From NCBI GenBank assembly GCA_947650365.1, contig OX393554.1, positions 33,340,704-33,404,703 on the forward strand: 64,000 nucleotides of DNA, given 5' to 3'. A program made the position numbers and the translations under genes. Of this stretch, positions 22,056 to 33,935 are shown piece after piece. This DNA comes from Chamaelirium japonicum. Its lineage: Eukaryota > Streptophyta > Magnoliopsida > Liliales > Melanthiaceae. Position 1 is the first letter of the stretch; the number at the start of each line of letters is the position of its first letter. The notes beneath the pieces are model-generated. The model was not told the DNA's origin. It searched no databases and saw nothing but the letters and a program-made list of their open reading frames with translations.

Positions 22056-23730
22056 ATGGTAAAGGCCAGCACCAACCCTCCGAAGGCGGGTGTTGACCTG
22101 ATAAATAACGTGCTGATCGAAGATGAGCAAAAAGTCTCTGTAGCAAGCAATCGAAGACATATCCAGGAGTGGCTGGGGCCGCAAGGCAGTCATCCAGAAG
22201 GACGCAACAATCGACAGGACCCGCCATCCCCGAGGCGTCGATCTGGCAAAGAACATATTACCCAAGGGGATAAGGGTCGAGCTACGTTCTAAAATGTGGC
22301 TGCTAACTTTCAGCTGCTGAATCTCCTCAAGAAGAACACGACCCTCTAGCAAGAGAGAGACTCCCTGAATAAGGTGGTTGAGAGAGCGGGGGTTGTGGTC
22401 CATAAAACTCCCACCGCTAATGAAGAACCGCTAAAGACTCGCCCAGCCTCGAGTCATCATCTAGAAGAACAATGTGGGCTTCTCACCGAGAGACGTCAGG
22501 TATCACACACAAGCACTAAGGCAAACGGTATAGGATCGCCTCGACGTGGATGGTGTGCCGAGCCATTGTCGAGAAAGGTCGCTTAAGTAAACTGGGTCCA
22601 CTGGATGCCCCATCCACTCACGCACGAAAGCAATAGATACCCGTGAGTTACTCAACCGACTAAGGCAGATCACCGACGTGGGACGATGCCATCAAGACCA
22701 CAGGCTGCTAATCACCTTAGCGGGGCCTCTGTGTCCCGAGGTGCTCACAACCCCATTTTCTAAGGCTTGGCGAATACCAAACTTGTCAAAGTTCAACTGC
22801 ATCAAGGGAGACTCCGCTCTCTATATTCTAGCTTTTAAGCAGGCCATGCGCCGTACAAGTATGAGAACCATGTCCTCTGTCGTATGTTTGCAGAAAGATT
22901 TGAGGGATCTGCCCTCGACTGATACCATGTACACATTGCCTACCGGTGCGGTGGCCACCTTAGAAGAGTTGGCAGAGCTCTTTATGGACCACTACTGGCT
23001 GAACCTGAAGCTAAAGAAGAAACTAGACACTCTCTACCGGCTAAAGATGGGCTTTGACAAGTCCATAAGGAGCTTCACGATGAGGTTCCGTAATGAGCAT
23101 TTCGAGCTTACTGGATGATCCCATAACGAAAAGGCCATCATGCTGGTATTCCAGAATGCTATCCAGCCAGAGCTCCACGTTTACACCTACTTTATCCAAA
23201 GTTCTCTCAACACCTTAGAGGCAAATGTTCAACCGGGTACAACGAGAGATAAAGGTGGAGGATAATCAACGGTCCAAAAGGCTACGCGAGCAAGCGAGTC
23301 TCATGATTCCCAACACAAGAAAGCTGACGAAGCCCAAAAGGAACCTCATTATAAGAAGTATGCCAATGCCACGTCCGACCAGAAGGTACCAACCAAAAGA
23401 CAAACTGAAGAACTAAAAGCCCCTCCAGCAGAGAAAAGGAGAGCTCCAAGGGAGCAAAGGGTGTTCACTGAGTTGAACACCTTAATCGAAGATATATTCA
23501 CCTACTTACAGAATGAGTCATTCTGTAATTGACCGTAACCTCTTCCTCTAAATTCGGAGCAAACGAAGGACACGACGGACTACTGCGGATTCTTTCGAAG
23601 TCATGGACACCACACCTCAACCTGTCGGCGACTGAAGCATCAAATCAAAGACCTAGTCCAAGAAGGGTGACTTAATGGCTACCTCGTCAACAAGGAACTA
23701 GGCCGAGAGAAAGAAAGACAACATCAGTAG
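22056..23730 (+). pseudogene. decayed gag
   Basis: The same protein as the intact Gag at 10924 can be followed in pieces: KASTNPPKAG at 22059, FNCIKGDSALYILAFKQA around 22790, TLEELAELFMDHYWLN around 22960, and VFTELNT near 23460. It is broken by several stop codons and frame changes (for example TAA at 22290 and TGA near 23116). No functional product is expected. Confidence 0.88.
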
Positions 23731-23959
23731 AGGAAGGGAGTCAACAAGATATATAGATACAGAATCCTAAAGGCAAACGGTGTTCACAGATACCTACACC
23801 AGTTAGCACCCTCTGGCAAAGAGGTTGAGCTCCTGGAAAGACCAGTTCACAACGTCCAACGGGCAGCCTCCAAAAAAATTTATAACTATGGATTTGGTTT
23901 TATCAATAAAATGCCTCCTTTTCTCAAAGTTGAAATCTCTCAAAATTCAATTTTGTCCG

Positions 23960-25005
23960 TTCAAGGCACCTAGCAACCTAGGTCAACCTAATACTTTGAT
24001 TCTGGCATTCAAGACAGAAGCTCGAAGCAAAATCGGCTATGCTCTTTCAAGGCTAAAGTCCGATAAAAAGGCTCCTGCCAACCCAGGTCAACCTAAGACT
24101 TCGATTCCTCTGATTCAAGGCGGAAGATCGAAGCAAAATCGGTTACGCCCTTTAAAGGATAAAGTCCGATAAAAAGGCTCCTGGCAACCCAAGTCAACCT
24201 AAGACTTTGACTCCGCCCGTTCAATTCGAAAGCTCGAAGCAAAATTGGTTATGCCCTTTCAAGGCTAAAATTCGATAAAAGGGCTCCTGAAAACCCAATT
24301 CAACCTATGACTTCGATTCCACCCATTCAAGTCGGAAGCTCGAAGCAAAATTGGCTATGCTCTTTCAAGGCTAAAGTCTGATAAAAAAGCTTCTGGAAAC
24401 CCAGGTCAACCTAAGACTTTGATTCTGCTCGTTCAAGTCAGAAGCACGAAGAAAAATCAGCTACGCCCTTTCAAGGCTAAAGTCCTATAAAAAGGATCCT
24501 AGCAACCCAAGTCAACCTAAGACTTCGATTCCGCCCGTTCAAATTGGAAGCTTGATGCAAAATCGGCTACATCCTTTCAAGGCTAAAGTCCAATAAAAAG
24601 GCTCCTAACAATCCAAGTCAACCTAAGACTTCAATTTTGTCCATTCAAGTCAGAAGCTCGAAGCAAAATCGGCTACGCCCTTTTAAGACTAAACTACGAT
24701 AAAAAGGCTCCTGGCAACCTAGGTCAACCTAAGACTTCGATTTTGCCTGTTCAAGTTGGAAAATCGAAGCAAAATTGGCTACACCCTTTCAAGGCTAAAG
24801 CCCGATAAAAATGCTCCTTACAACCTAAGTCAACCTAAGACTTCGATTTCACTCATTTAAGTCAGAAGTTCGAAGCAAAACCAGTTACACTCTTTCATGG
24901 CTAAAGTCCGATAAAAAATCTCCTAGCAACCTAGGTCAACCTAAGACTTTGATTCCACCCATTTAAGTTGGAAGCTTGAAGCAAAATCGGCTATACCATT
25001 TCAAG
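23960..25005 (+). repeat. array of about 105-bp units (about 10 copies)
   Basis: AAAAAGGCTCCTGGCAACCC, AAGACTTCGATTCCGCCC and AAGCAAAATCGGCTACGCCC recur about every 103-106 bp. The units belong to the same family as array 1 at 12766, with higher divergence. The array resumes at 28825-29040 after the inserted LTR element. Confidence 0.9.
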
Positions 25006-25010
25006 GCTAA

Positions 25011-26392
25011 TGATGCAGGCTTGATCAGCATCATCAGATCATCGCTGCATCTTCAGTTCGTCGCCAGAGAGTTTTATTTCAGTCGTTTTTTATTTTATGC
25101 TTGGAGGACATTATCCATATGGAACTTGTACCTGTTTATTTCAGTTTTGGCCCATTCTCTATGATTTTTGCTTAATTTCTGCACTTAGTACTATTTATAT
25201 TCTTGCCCAATTCATAAGGGATGTCCATGATCTCATCCGAGGGCTTTTCGGATTGAATCCGGGTCTTCTCGGGTGAGTTTTCTACATGTTATTAATAAAA
25301 TCTGGGTGTGTGTGTGTTTGCGGGGTACCGACGGACGAGATTATGTCTTGAAACCGACGGTTAGATAGCGAAATAACTCAATTTAGATGACGTGGCAACT
25401 TATGGGCTTTAATTAGGAGTTAAATGGGCTTATCTTAAGCCCAATAGAGCTTCCCTTTGTGATGCCGCCCCCTCTCTCTCCCTTTTCCCGTGAATAAGCC
25501 GCCCGACCCCCCTTGTCCGCGCGGAAAGGCCACCCGGCCTTGTTCCGTCCCTTCTCTTCTCTCTCTTCTTCTCTTTGTTTCTCTCTCTTTTCCTTGCCTT
25601 TCTTAGCCCATTGCATCCACACCATCCACCCTTATTTCCCTTGATCTTAGCCATCCAAAGAAGAACCCTAATGCTACAAAAAGATGAGAAAAGAATGAGA
25701 GTTCAGTTTTGATCATTGCTGAAATTCGTGCCTCTTTGTGAGAGCTTCCGGGAGAGACTCGTGTCCCTGATCCTCGCCGCATCCGCGACTTTGTCTCGTG
25801 AAGGCCTCGGTGTTGTTTTTCCGAAGGTTCCGGCTTCTCCAAACGTCCGGCCTTGCTCCGTGTGCGGGATCATCGGCGCATCCTCGCAATCGACCCACGA
25901 CGGGAAATCCCAGGCAGTATCTATCATTTATGTTATTTTCTCCTCGCATCCGCATCGTTTTTTCTTTGTTTCCATTGCCTCTGCTCCACATCGCAGCCGT
26001 AATCGCCCCGTTTCATCGCTAGTTGAAGCCCTAATATATGCCTACTCATTAGATTTGCTATCTATAGTCTGTCGGTTACCCTTGCAAGCATATTTAGTCT
26101 ATTTTTAGTGAAAAATCTGATGCAAACCTATTGCTAAATCTCAATATCTATTGCTGCGATTGAATCTCTTATTTGCTGAAATTAGTTTTCATGATAATAT
26201 TGCGTCTTTATTGTTAAATCTAAAACCTGCTTTATGTTGATTGCATAGCCTTTTAGTACTGCGTGAGATAATTTATGTTTGCTGTCCTTTTGAGTTATAC
26301 GACGCTATATTGACAACTAAATCTTAGTTATTGACCAAAGAGAAACCTTAAAGGGTTTAAGATTGTAGTGCACCTTATCGGCGCCTGCATCA
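25011..26392 (+). repeat. 5' LTR of the nested element
   Basis: 1382 bp, TG...CA, same length as the 3' LTR. It contains GCCGCCCCCTCTCTCTCCC and a poly-pyrimidine stretch near 25555-25600. Confidence 0.93.
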
Positions 26393-26394
26393 AG

Positions 26395-26406
26395 TTGGTA
26401 TCAGAA
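26395..26406 (+). promoter_or_regulatory. primer-binding site (initiator Met tRNA type)
   Basis: TTGGTATCAGAAC follows the 5' LTR by two bases, close to the common plant TGGTATCAGAGC. Confidence 0.8.
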
Positions 26407-26418
26407 CAATCTGACGCC

Positions 26419-27351
26419 ATGTCCTATCATAGCATCCGATCCCATTATTTGCTTGATCCACTAGATACCCACACCTATAAAGAATTTGTTAAGCTATATA
26501 AATCTTTTGAGCCATGTCCTACCCTTTTCCCGAGATCTCCGATGGAACATAGATACTCCTCTTTGATTCGAGATCGAGCCCATGACCTAGATCTATCTTC
26601 CAAGCCTTTTGTTCAATGGATTTTACGGAGTTCTTCAGTGCCATCGTTGAAAGCCAGCTATATTGAAATCCAGCTCTTACTTGACGATATTGAGGATGAG
26701 TTGGCATGGAGAGAGAAGTAGCACCAGAGGCTTGCCAGATACAGCAGGCCACCACCTCCAGCAGAGCCTCCACCTCCTGTGGAGCACCCGGTTCCACCAG
26801 TGGCAACACTTGAGGAGCATCCACCTCCTGTAGAGCTTCCTCGTCCAATGCCTACGGAGGAGCCACCTCTTCCGTCAGCGACTTCAGAGGAGTTCCTTCC
26901 ACCTTCTCCAGTGCCTACAGAGGTGCCACCTCCTCCTTCAGTGAATCCAGAGGAGTTCCTTCTACCTTCAGCAGTGCCTACAGAGGAGTCCCTTCCTCCG
27001 GTAGTGACTATAGAGAGGCTTCTCCTGTCTTTCACAGAGCTTACTGATGAGACACCTCCTCCTGCAGTTCTTCCTACAACAGAGACACCCGTGGAGCCTT
27101 CGTCTTCCGCGGAGCTTCCATCACAGCTGCAGTCAGAGCTAGTTGGGGAGTTTCAGCCAGTTAAGCCACTTACACACTTTGACTTTGTCGGGACTGACCG
27201 ACCACCTACCGCTCGTGTGCTTCTGTTTATGTACTTCAGTAGCTTCTGGCTCTTGCTCGACGCCAGCACTCTCTTCGCGAGGGGCCCAGAGGTTATTGAC
27301 TGCCCGAGACATCACTTGTTGGGAATTCATCATCAGATCCAAGCACAGTGA
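26419..27351 (+). pseudogene. short Gag-like / proline-rich frame with one in-frame TAG
   Basis: From ATG 26419 the frame gives 100 residues (MSYHSIRSHYLL...). It meets TAG at 26719-26721, then stays open in the same phase to TGA at 27349-27351. The second part is a Pro/Glu repeat domain (PPPVEHPVPP, PTEEPPLPS, PTEVPPPPS) followed by an unrelated tail. I recognise no catalytic domain or zinc knuckle. It probably represents a degraded Gag-like protein of the non-autonomous element; readthrough of the single amber codon is possible but unsupported. Confidence 0.6.
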
Positions 27352-27437
27352 CATTCCCATGGTGGTGGTCTCCCTCCTGCTACCGGCGATGTCTTTTGGC
27401 GTAAACTCGAGGACGAGGTTTTCGCAGTGGAAGCGAT

Positions 27438-28819
27438 TGATGCAGGCTTGATCAGTATCATCAGATCATCGCTGCATCTTTAGTTCGTCGCCAGAGAGTT
27501 TTATTTCAGTCGTTTTTTATTTTATGCTTGGAGGACATTATCTATATGGAACTTGTAGTTGTTTATTTCAGTTTTGGCCCATTCTCTATGTTTTTGGCCT
27601 AATTTCTGCACTTAGTACTATTTATGTTCTTGCCCAATTCATAGGGGATGTCCATGATCTCATCCGGGGGCTTTTCGAATTGAATCCGGGTCTTCTCGGG
27701 TGAGTTTTCTACATGTTATTAATAAAATCTGGGTGTGTGTGTTTGCGGGGTACCGACGGACGAGATTATGTTTCGAAACCGACGGTTAGATAGCGAAATA
27801 ACTCAATTTAGATGACGTGGCAACTTATGGGCTTCAATTAGGAGTTAAATGGGCTTATCTTAAGCCCAATAGAGCTTCCCTTTATGATGCCGCCCCCTCT
27901 CTCTCCCTTTTCCCGTGAACAAGCTGCCCAACCCCCCTTGTCCGCGCGAAAAGGCCACCCGGCCTTGTTCCGTCCCCTCTCTTCTCTCTCTCTTCTTCTC
28001 CTTGTTTCTCTCTCTTTTCCTTGCCTTTCTTAGCCCATTGCATCCACACCATCCACCCTTATTTCCCTTGATCTTAGCCATCCAAAGAAAAACCCTAATG
28101 CTACAAAAAGATGAGAAAAGGATAAGAGTTCAGTTTTGATCATTGCTGAAATTTGTGCCTCTTTGTAAGAGCTTCCAGGAGAGACTCATGTCCCCGATCC
28201 TCGCCGCATCCGCGACTTTGCCTTGTGAAGGCCTCGGTGTTGTTTTTCCAAAGGTTCCGGCTTCTCCCGACGTCCGGTCTTGCTCCGTGTGCGAGATCAT
28301 CGGCGCATCCTCGCAATCGACCCACGGCGGAAAACCCCAGGCAGTATCTATCCTTTATGTTATTTTCTCCTCGCATCCGCATCATTTTTCCTTTATTTCC
28401 ATTGCCTCCGCTCCGCATCGCAGCCGTAATCGCCCCGTTTCATCGCTAGTTGAAGCCCTAACATATGCTTACTCATTAGATTTGCTATCTATAGTCTGTC
28501 GGTTACCCTTGCAAGCATATTTAGCCTATTTTTAGTGAAAAATCTGATGTAAACCTATTGTTAAATCTCAATATCTATTGCTGCGATTGAATCTCTTATT
28601 TGCTGAAATTAGTTTTCGTGATAATATTGCGTCTTTATTGTTAAATCTGAAACCTGCTTTATATTGATTGCATAGCTTTTTAGTACTGCGTGAGATAATT
28701 TATGTTTGCTGTTCTTTTGAGTTATACGACTCTATATTGACAACTAAATCTTAGTTATTGACCAAAGAGAAACCCTAAAGGGTTTAAGATTGTAGTGCAC
28801 CTTATCGGCGCCTGCATCA
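27438..28819 (+). repeat. 3' LTR of the nested element
   Basis: 1382 bp, the same ends as the LTR at 25011, preceded by CTCGAGGACGAGG, a string often seen near the 3' end of plant gypsy elements. Confidence 0.93.
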
Positions 28820-29160
28820 GTTAAAGTCTGATAAAAAGGCTCATGGAAACCCTGGTCAATCTAAGACTTCGATTCCACCCATTCAAGTTGAAAGCTCGAA
28901 GCAAAATCGACTACATCCTTTCAAGGCTAAAGTCTGATAAGAAGGCTCCTGGCAACCCAGGTCAACCTAAGCCTTTGATTTCGTCCGTTCAAAACAGAAG
29001 ATTAAAGAAAAATCGGCTATACCCATTCAAAGCTAAAGTCTGAGGAAAGGGAAAACCCTCTAAAAAGACTCTTAGCAATCCAAGTAAATATAATCTCTTG
29101 ACTACGCTCGTTTGAGGCAGAAACTCAAAGCAGTCTTAACTATGTTGTGACAACTAAGAT

Positions 29161-29350
29161 CCAATAGTCAATAGTCAATAGCCAAGAGCCAAGACTCCTG
29201 AGGCTGGGATGCCAAGATGGATGAGGTGAGATGTACAAGGCCACGAGTTAGCCCCACATCGCCTGGAGAGAAGGAGATCCTGAGCTACTTATATACTTTT
29301 CCCTCCCAAACATAGAAGACGCATTTTAACACCGTGCACCGCTACGGATT
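29161..29350 (+). other. possible TRIM-like LTR fragment
   Basis: AGCCCCACATCGCCTGG, then GAGATCCTGAGCTACTTATATAC, resembles LTR sequence of small plant TRIM elements from memory. No paired LTR or target duplication was found. Confidence 0.3.
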
Positions 29351-29365
29351 TTGTAAGAACTCCAT

Positions 29366-29688
29366 AGTTTTAGGGTTTAGGTTTTAGGGTTTAGGTTTTA
29401 GGGTTTAAGTTTTAGGGTTTAGGTTTTAGGGTTTAGGTTTTAGGGTTAGCTTTAAGGGTTTAGGTTTTAGGGTTTAGGGGTTAGGGTTAGGGTCAGGGCT
29501 AGGGTTTAGGGTTTTAGGGTTTAGGATTTACGGGTTAGGTTTTAGGGTTTAGGGTTAGGGTATAGGTTTTATGGTTTAGGGTTTAGGCTTTAGGGTTAGG
29601 GTTAGGGTTTAGGGGGGTTAGGGGTAGGGTTTAGGGTTTAGGTTTTAGGGTTAGGGTTACGATTTAGGTTTCAGGGTTTAGGGGTTAG
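29366..29688 (+). repeat. interstitial telomere-like repeat
   Basis: About 320 bp of TTTAGGG and close variants (TTTTAGGGTTTAGG, GGGTTAGGG, TTTAGGGTTTAGG). TTTAGGG is the usual plant telomere unit. The array is degenerate, with many one-base insertions, and all units are G-rich on the plus strand. Confidence 0.93.
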
Positions 29689-29814
29689 CACCCCACCCCA
29701 CCCACTGCCAACACCCCTACAAGCCCACAGTGCTCCCACAGAGAGGGCCACCAGAGAGAGAAGGGAGAGAAGAGGAGAGAGAGTTTTATGCCAAATCAAC
29801 CAAATGACGTATTT

Positions 29815-29965
29815 CGCCTATAAACATTCATCTGGTTTTACGTCATCTCAAATGGCGTAAAGTAGGGGTATTTTGGGTATGTTAATATATGACCCCCTTA
29901 TTTACGCCATCTGTATTGGCGTAAACCCTTTACGCCATCTCAAATGGCGTAAAGTTCATTTTCTT
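29815..29965. repeat. palindromic TTTACGCCAT repeats
   Basis: TTTACGCCATCTCAAATGGCGTAAA-like hairpins occur at about 29858-29883 and 29928-29953, with related halves TTTACGTCATC and TTTACGCCATC nearby. Probably the remains of a small foldback element. Confidence 0.6.
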
Positions 29966-30084
29966 CCAATTACTAATGTTTTGATCCGTTTATTAAAATA
30001 ATAATATTTTCTGTTCTGTTTTTCAAAAATTTTTGTTTTTTAAAATATCCTCATTTGTTTCATCGCTCCTTATTTGTTAAGGGC

Positions 30085-30470
30085 AACCATGACCATGTGC
30101 ATGCAGCTGCACGCCTTTGCCACTAGCAACTTCTTCCTCTTCCTCCTCCACGCACCTCCTTATTTCTCCCCTTCTTCCTCCTTCACCCCTCTTTCCCTCC
30201 TTCTGGAAATTGTAAGGCTCGGCCGTTCCAGGATGAGTGCATTTTTTGTCTATTCGACCATGGCCACGAATGCCCAACACATCGACAATACATTCAACAT
30301 GTGGACTCCATGCCCGAATGCACATAAGGTGCACCAGGCCTAGAATGGCCGAGTGTCGCTATTTCAAGTAGAGGAGGAAGAGGGGAAAGCGGAAGAAGAA
30401 GGAAAAAAGGAGTAGAAGAAAGAAGGGAAAGAGGAGGAGGAAGGATGAAGGAGAAAGATGAGGAAGGAGG
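30085..30470. mobile_element. foldback element with pyrimidine/purine arms (copy 1)
   Basis: The left arm is CT-rich (TTCTTCCTCTTCCTCCTCC) and the right arm GA-rich (AGAGGAGGAAGAGGGG, about 30372-30470). The centre includes GCTCGGCCGTTCCAGGATGAGTGCATT and its approximate inverse near 30325-30350. The same organisation occurs at 61990-62370. Confidence 0.5.
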
Positions 30471-30629
30471 TGACGACAATGGGTTAGATGGGAACAACAA
30501 AGGTAAAGAAGAAGGTGTTCTTTAGACGGGAGTTGCCTATGGAAAAAAGTCGTGTTACCTTCGGAATAGAGCTGCCTAGCATAAAACGTGGGCTGTCTAT
30601 AGGATTTATCCATAAAAGTAAATCACGGG

Positions 30630-30850
30630 GTTTGACGAGCCCTAGCAGCCGCGTTATACGCTCCCGAAACTCCTCGGCTGCCGATCTCCCGAGTTGCCCT
30701 AATCTAATCGCCGTGTGCTTCTTTTCCTCGCGCCCGCTCCGCCGTCATTCTTGGTTACGCAATCCTTTCCCTCCCCTCCTCGCCGCTTCGGCGGCGGCGG
30801 CAGCGGCAGCGGCAGCGGCGGCTGCTGCTGCCCTCCAACCAGGTACACCT
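30630..30850 (+). other. GC-rich segment with GCGGCA repeat, possible first exon
   Basis: It contains (GCGGCA)n/(GCT)n from about 30768 to 30831, followed by AACCAG|GTACAC, which could be a splice donor. One frame reads through a 16-residue alanine run. No downstream exon was recognised, so a gene is not claimed. Confidence 0.25.
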
Positions 30851-32500
30851 CCTCTCCCTTCAACCTTTAAGATCCCACCACTCCTAGAGATTCCATTTCT
30901 CTGCAAGCTTGAAACTTTCTCTACAGGGTAAAGATTTTCAAGGGGAAATTACAGAAATCGGGTGATGTAAACGATTAGATGCCCTCATTCCATAGGGCTC
31001 GATGTATTGCCCAATAACTTGAGGAACCCATGAATTAACAAGAATGAGAACAAGAATGTGGTGTAGCAATTGGAAGTATGAGAACAAGAACAAATCTTTT
31101 TCTAAGAATGTTTGGTATACTAGTTAAACCTTGAAAATGAAGTAACCCTTGAAAAAGAGGGATTGCTTTATACTATATGTGATATAGGTTTCAAATGCCC
31201 ACTTTCAAATTCACTAACATTTTACTTTAACCTACCTATGCTTATTTCTTTGCATAAATTGTGTGTGGGTAGATCAAACATGCCCCGATAGGAACTCAGC
31301 ACGTGGCACTCTCGTACATCGACTACAGAGGGCGGAGCTCCGAAGTTGGATTCCCCCGTTAGTGTTGTGATCTTGACAAGGTCCGTATAGGGCAAGACTA
31401 TGGAAGTCAGATTGCCGACATCCCGAACAGGTAATTAAGGCGTTAAATAATCTTATATTATCGGGATTGAGGACGGTACCGGTCCCGGACAAAACTGGTA
31501 CGTACCGGTCGTTGTATCGATTGGTTTTTGGAACCATGCTTGTGACTGTGGTACGAGTAGTTGGTTGGCCATGGTAGACTAGAGAATTAACTATGAGAAC
31601 ATCCCTGCAGTTCTTTGTCCGGATGTACGTTACCCGAGTAAATCGGTAACTCTCTCGTCCATGTTATTGGATAACCCGGAGGAAGGGAGTAGCTATGGGT
31701 ATAATAGATCCTCCGAGCGGTGGAAACACCCATGTATGATACTGAGTAGGGATCCCAGCGTAGAAGAGATAAAACACATTTTGGAGATAAGGTAGCAATT
31801 CTCTCTCATCTAGGTGTACCAACCCCATGCATGTACATACCGGGGATCGTAGACGACATATTTGGCTCAACAGATCTGTAGCGACCAAACATGTACTTAC
31901 CCCGTTTATCAAAGGAGATCTCGGGCATAATATGCAATGTAGTGGGAGCGTAACGACCCATTACCACAAATCCATAGGGCTCTAACACCTCTATGATCGA
32001 GTATGCAATTCAAGAACCCGAGAGCCACCTTGTCTACTTATGTACCTGGAGAACACACATAGAAGTGGCTATCAAAATTCCTCGGAATGGAGCTCACCAA
32101 GAACTATACTGGAGCCATAGCATTCCACCGCCGCCCATGGGAGATAAGTTACGCATCGAACCAGATATAGTTTGGCTGACTATGGACTAATCAATCAGCC
32201 AAACTATAAGGGTTTTATGCATAGATTATTCATCGGGCAATTAAAGGTATTATTGTCATCTACCGCAATGTAACACTAATAAGTCAACTAATACATAATT
32301 AGTTGTATGAATTAGTGGTACGAGGTGACGCTTGCAACAATTTTCGAACGGGAACTTTAAACTTTGATGACCCTAATTGTGCATGCACGTGCATTCCGAT
32401 ATTTTAATTTATTGTATGTGTGTACAATAGAATGAATTCTAAGCTATTCCAATTCAGATGAATTTCTAAGTTTTGTAACTGCAGATCAATTTCTATGTTT
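30851..32500. other. intergenic, no gene recognised
   Basis: Small unrelated open frames on both strands. A region at 31660-32000 has several short minus-strand frames with no family I recognise. Perhaps a decayed transposon. Confidence 0.4.
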
Positions 32501-32674
32501 TTGTACCTAGTGATGAGAACCGATGAAATCTGACGAGATTTGGCGAATCCGATGGTGAGATTTGGCAAGATCCGATAAAATTGGACACGATCCTGCAAAT
32601 CCAATGATATCCTGCGAAATTCGACAAATCCAGGGGATTAGATCCGGCAAAATCCGGTGAGATCCGGTTAATCT

Positions 32675-33935
32675 AGGTGTTTATGATATTGAATAAAAAG
32701 AAAAGTTTATTGCTGTTGTGACCAAGGTTTAAAATTACGGTATCGGTCGGCCCTGAACCGGTATGTACCGGCCGGTACGTATCGGTACCGACCGATACAG
32801 ACCGATGTCGGCTGAAAAAAAAAACCTATCGGTACCGGTCTATACTCTATACCGGCCTAAATCGGCCGATACGGACCGATACGTATCGGTACCGATCGGT
32901 ACGGGCCAGGTATCGGGATCAGATGCTGTACCGGTCTCAAACCAGCCAAAACCGGTATGTACCGGTATCGACCGAGATTTCAAACCCTGACTGTGACTTG
33001 CTCTTTGTTCGTATGAAACGATCGATCGACGGTGTGCATGGTTTGAAATTTCGATTGAAATATCAAAATTTTATTGAAATATTACAGTTTCGGTTGCGGG
33101 CGAAAAAAACGATTTTAGTAAAGTTTCAGGATTTCAGGGGCATTTCAATCATTTCGTCGAATCCGACAAATCCGACGACGAAATCCGACGAATCTGAGGG
33201 CAATATCCGGTGAGATCCGACAAATCCGAAGGCAGGATTTAGTGAAATCCAGATAGTTTGGTAGTGAGATCCGGCAACTTCAGGCGATATCAGGCGAATA
33301 TCAGTGAAGTTTGTCATAATCCAGAGAAATTAGGAGTTTTCGAGCATAGGAAGACTTCAGTCGAAATGGGGATGTATTGATCGAAATCAACCAATATTTA
33401 AAGGCCTTCGCCTTACTAAAACCAGTCCACAGGTTTCACGAAATTTGTGGGATGGTTTCGGTTGAAATTACCGAAATGATCACGAAACGATGAAACTTCG
33501 GCGAACCGGGCAACTAAATCGGTGGACACTACGTTGCTTCAGTGCCACTCCTACTGTTTCGGTCGTAATTTCGATGAAATAGACGAAACGACCACTATAT
33601 ACCGAAACTTCGGCGAATTAGACAACAAAATTGGGGGGGACAACACGTGGTTTCGGTGGGTCCTCTATTTTTGTCTAAATCTCGACGAAATGATTGAAAT
33701 GCCTCTGAAATTCAGAAACTTCACCGAAATTGTAAGGGGTCTAGGTTTTTTGCCCTCCTTGCGTTTCGCCTGCAACCGAAACCATAATATTTCGATAAAA
33801 TTTTGATATTTTAGTCGAAATTTCAAACCATGCACATCGTCGATCGATCGTTTCATGTGAACAAAAAGCAAATCACAGCAGCAATAAACTTTTTTTTTAT
33901 TCAATATCATAAGCACCATCAAACCCTAATACATA
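32675..33935. mobile_element. large foldback element with CGAAAT-rich centre
   Basis: The left arm (about 32675-33165, with the MITE below removed) and the right arm (about 33680-33935) are inverted copies. Shared blocks: TATGATATTGAATAAAA, GTTTATTGCTG, GAAACGATCGATCGACG, CATGGTTTGAAATTTCG and GGCATTTCAATCATTTCGTCG. Arm length is about 250 bp at high identity. The centre is CGAAAT/TTTCGG-rich with no coding capacity. Confidence 0.8.
32723..32989. mobile_element. hAT-type MITE with CGGTAC-repeat interior, nested in the foldback arm
   Basis: The ends are CAAGGTTTAAAAT and, inverted, CAGGGTTTGAAAT. The flanking octamers GTTGTGAC (32715-32722) and ACTGTGAC (32990-32997) differ by two transitions. 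The interior is CCGGTAC/GTACCGG-like hexamers. The matching right arm of the host foldback element lacks this block, giving an empty-site comparison in the same locus. Confidence 0.82.

Larger units (their letters stand above)
25011..28819 (+). mobile_element. nested non-autonomous LTR retrotransposon, 3.8 kb
   Basis: Two 1382-bp LTRs (25011-26392 and 27438-28819) run TGATGCAGG...GCCTGCATCA. The flanks are GCTAA (25006-25010) and GTTAA (28820-28824), a 5-bp duplication with one change. The 1045-bp interior begins AGTTGGTATCAGAACAATCT, matching an initiator-Met tRNA primer-binding site. It holds one short frame interrupted by a stop and no pol. By eye the LTRs differ at roughly 4 percent, so it is older than the element at 10172. 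It resembles a LARD/TRIM-type derivative. Confidence 0.92.
21312..29160 (+). mobile_element. older, decayed relative of the gag-only LTR element, 3' end lost
   Basis: Order: 5' LTR (21312-21916), primer-binding region, gag remnant (22056-23730), and an array of about 105-bp units (23960-25005 and 28825-29040). This is the layout of the intact element at 10172. It is interrupted by the LTR element at 25011-28819. No 3' LTR is visible before sequence changes near 29160. Confidence 0.85.

Noticed and set aside
29221-29350. Cassandra-type TRIM with 5S-rRNA-like LTR
   Set aside because: I could not find the 5S promoter-like box or a second LTR.
30488-30931. Plus frame with a polyalanine run as a gene
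   Set aside because: Only a possible first exon. No second exon or family recognised, and the start is in repeat-derived DNA.
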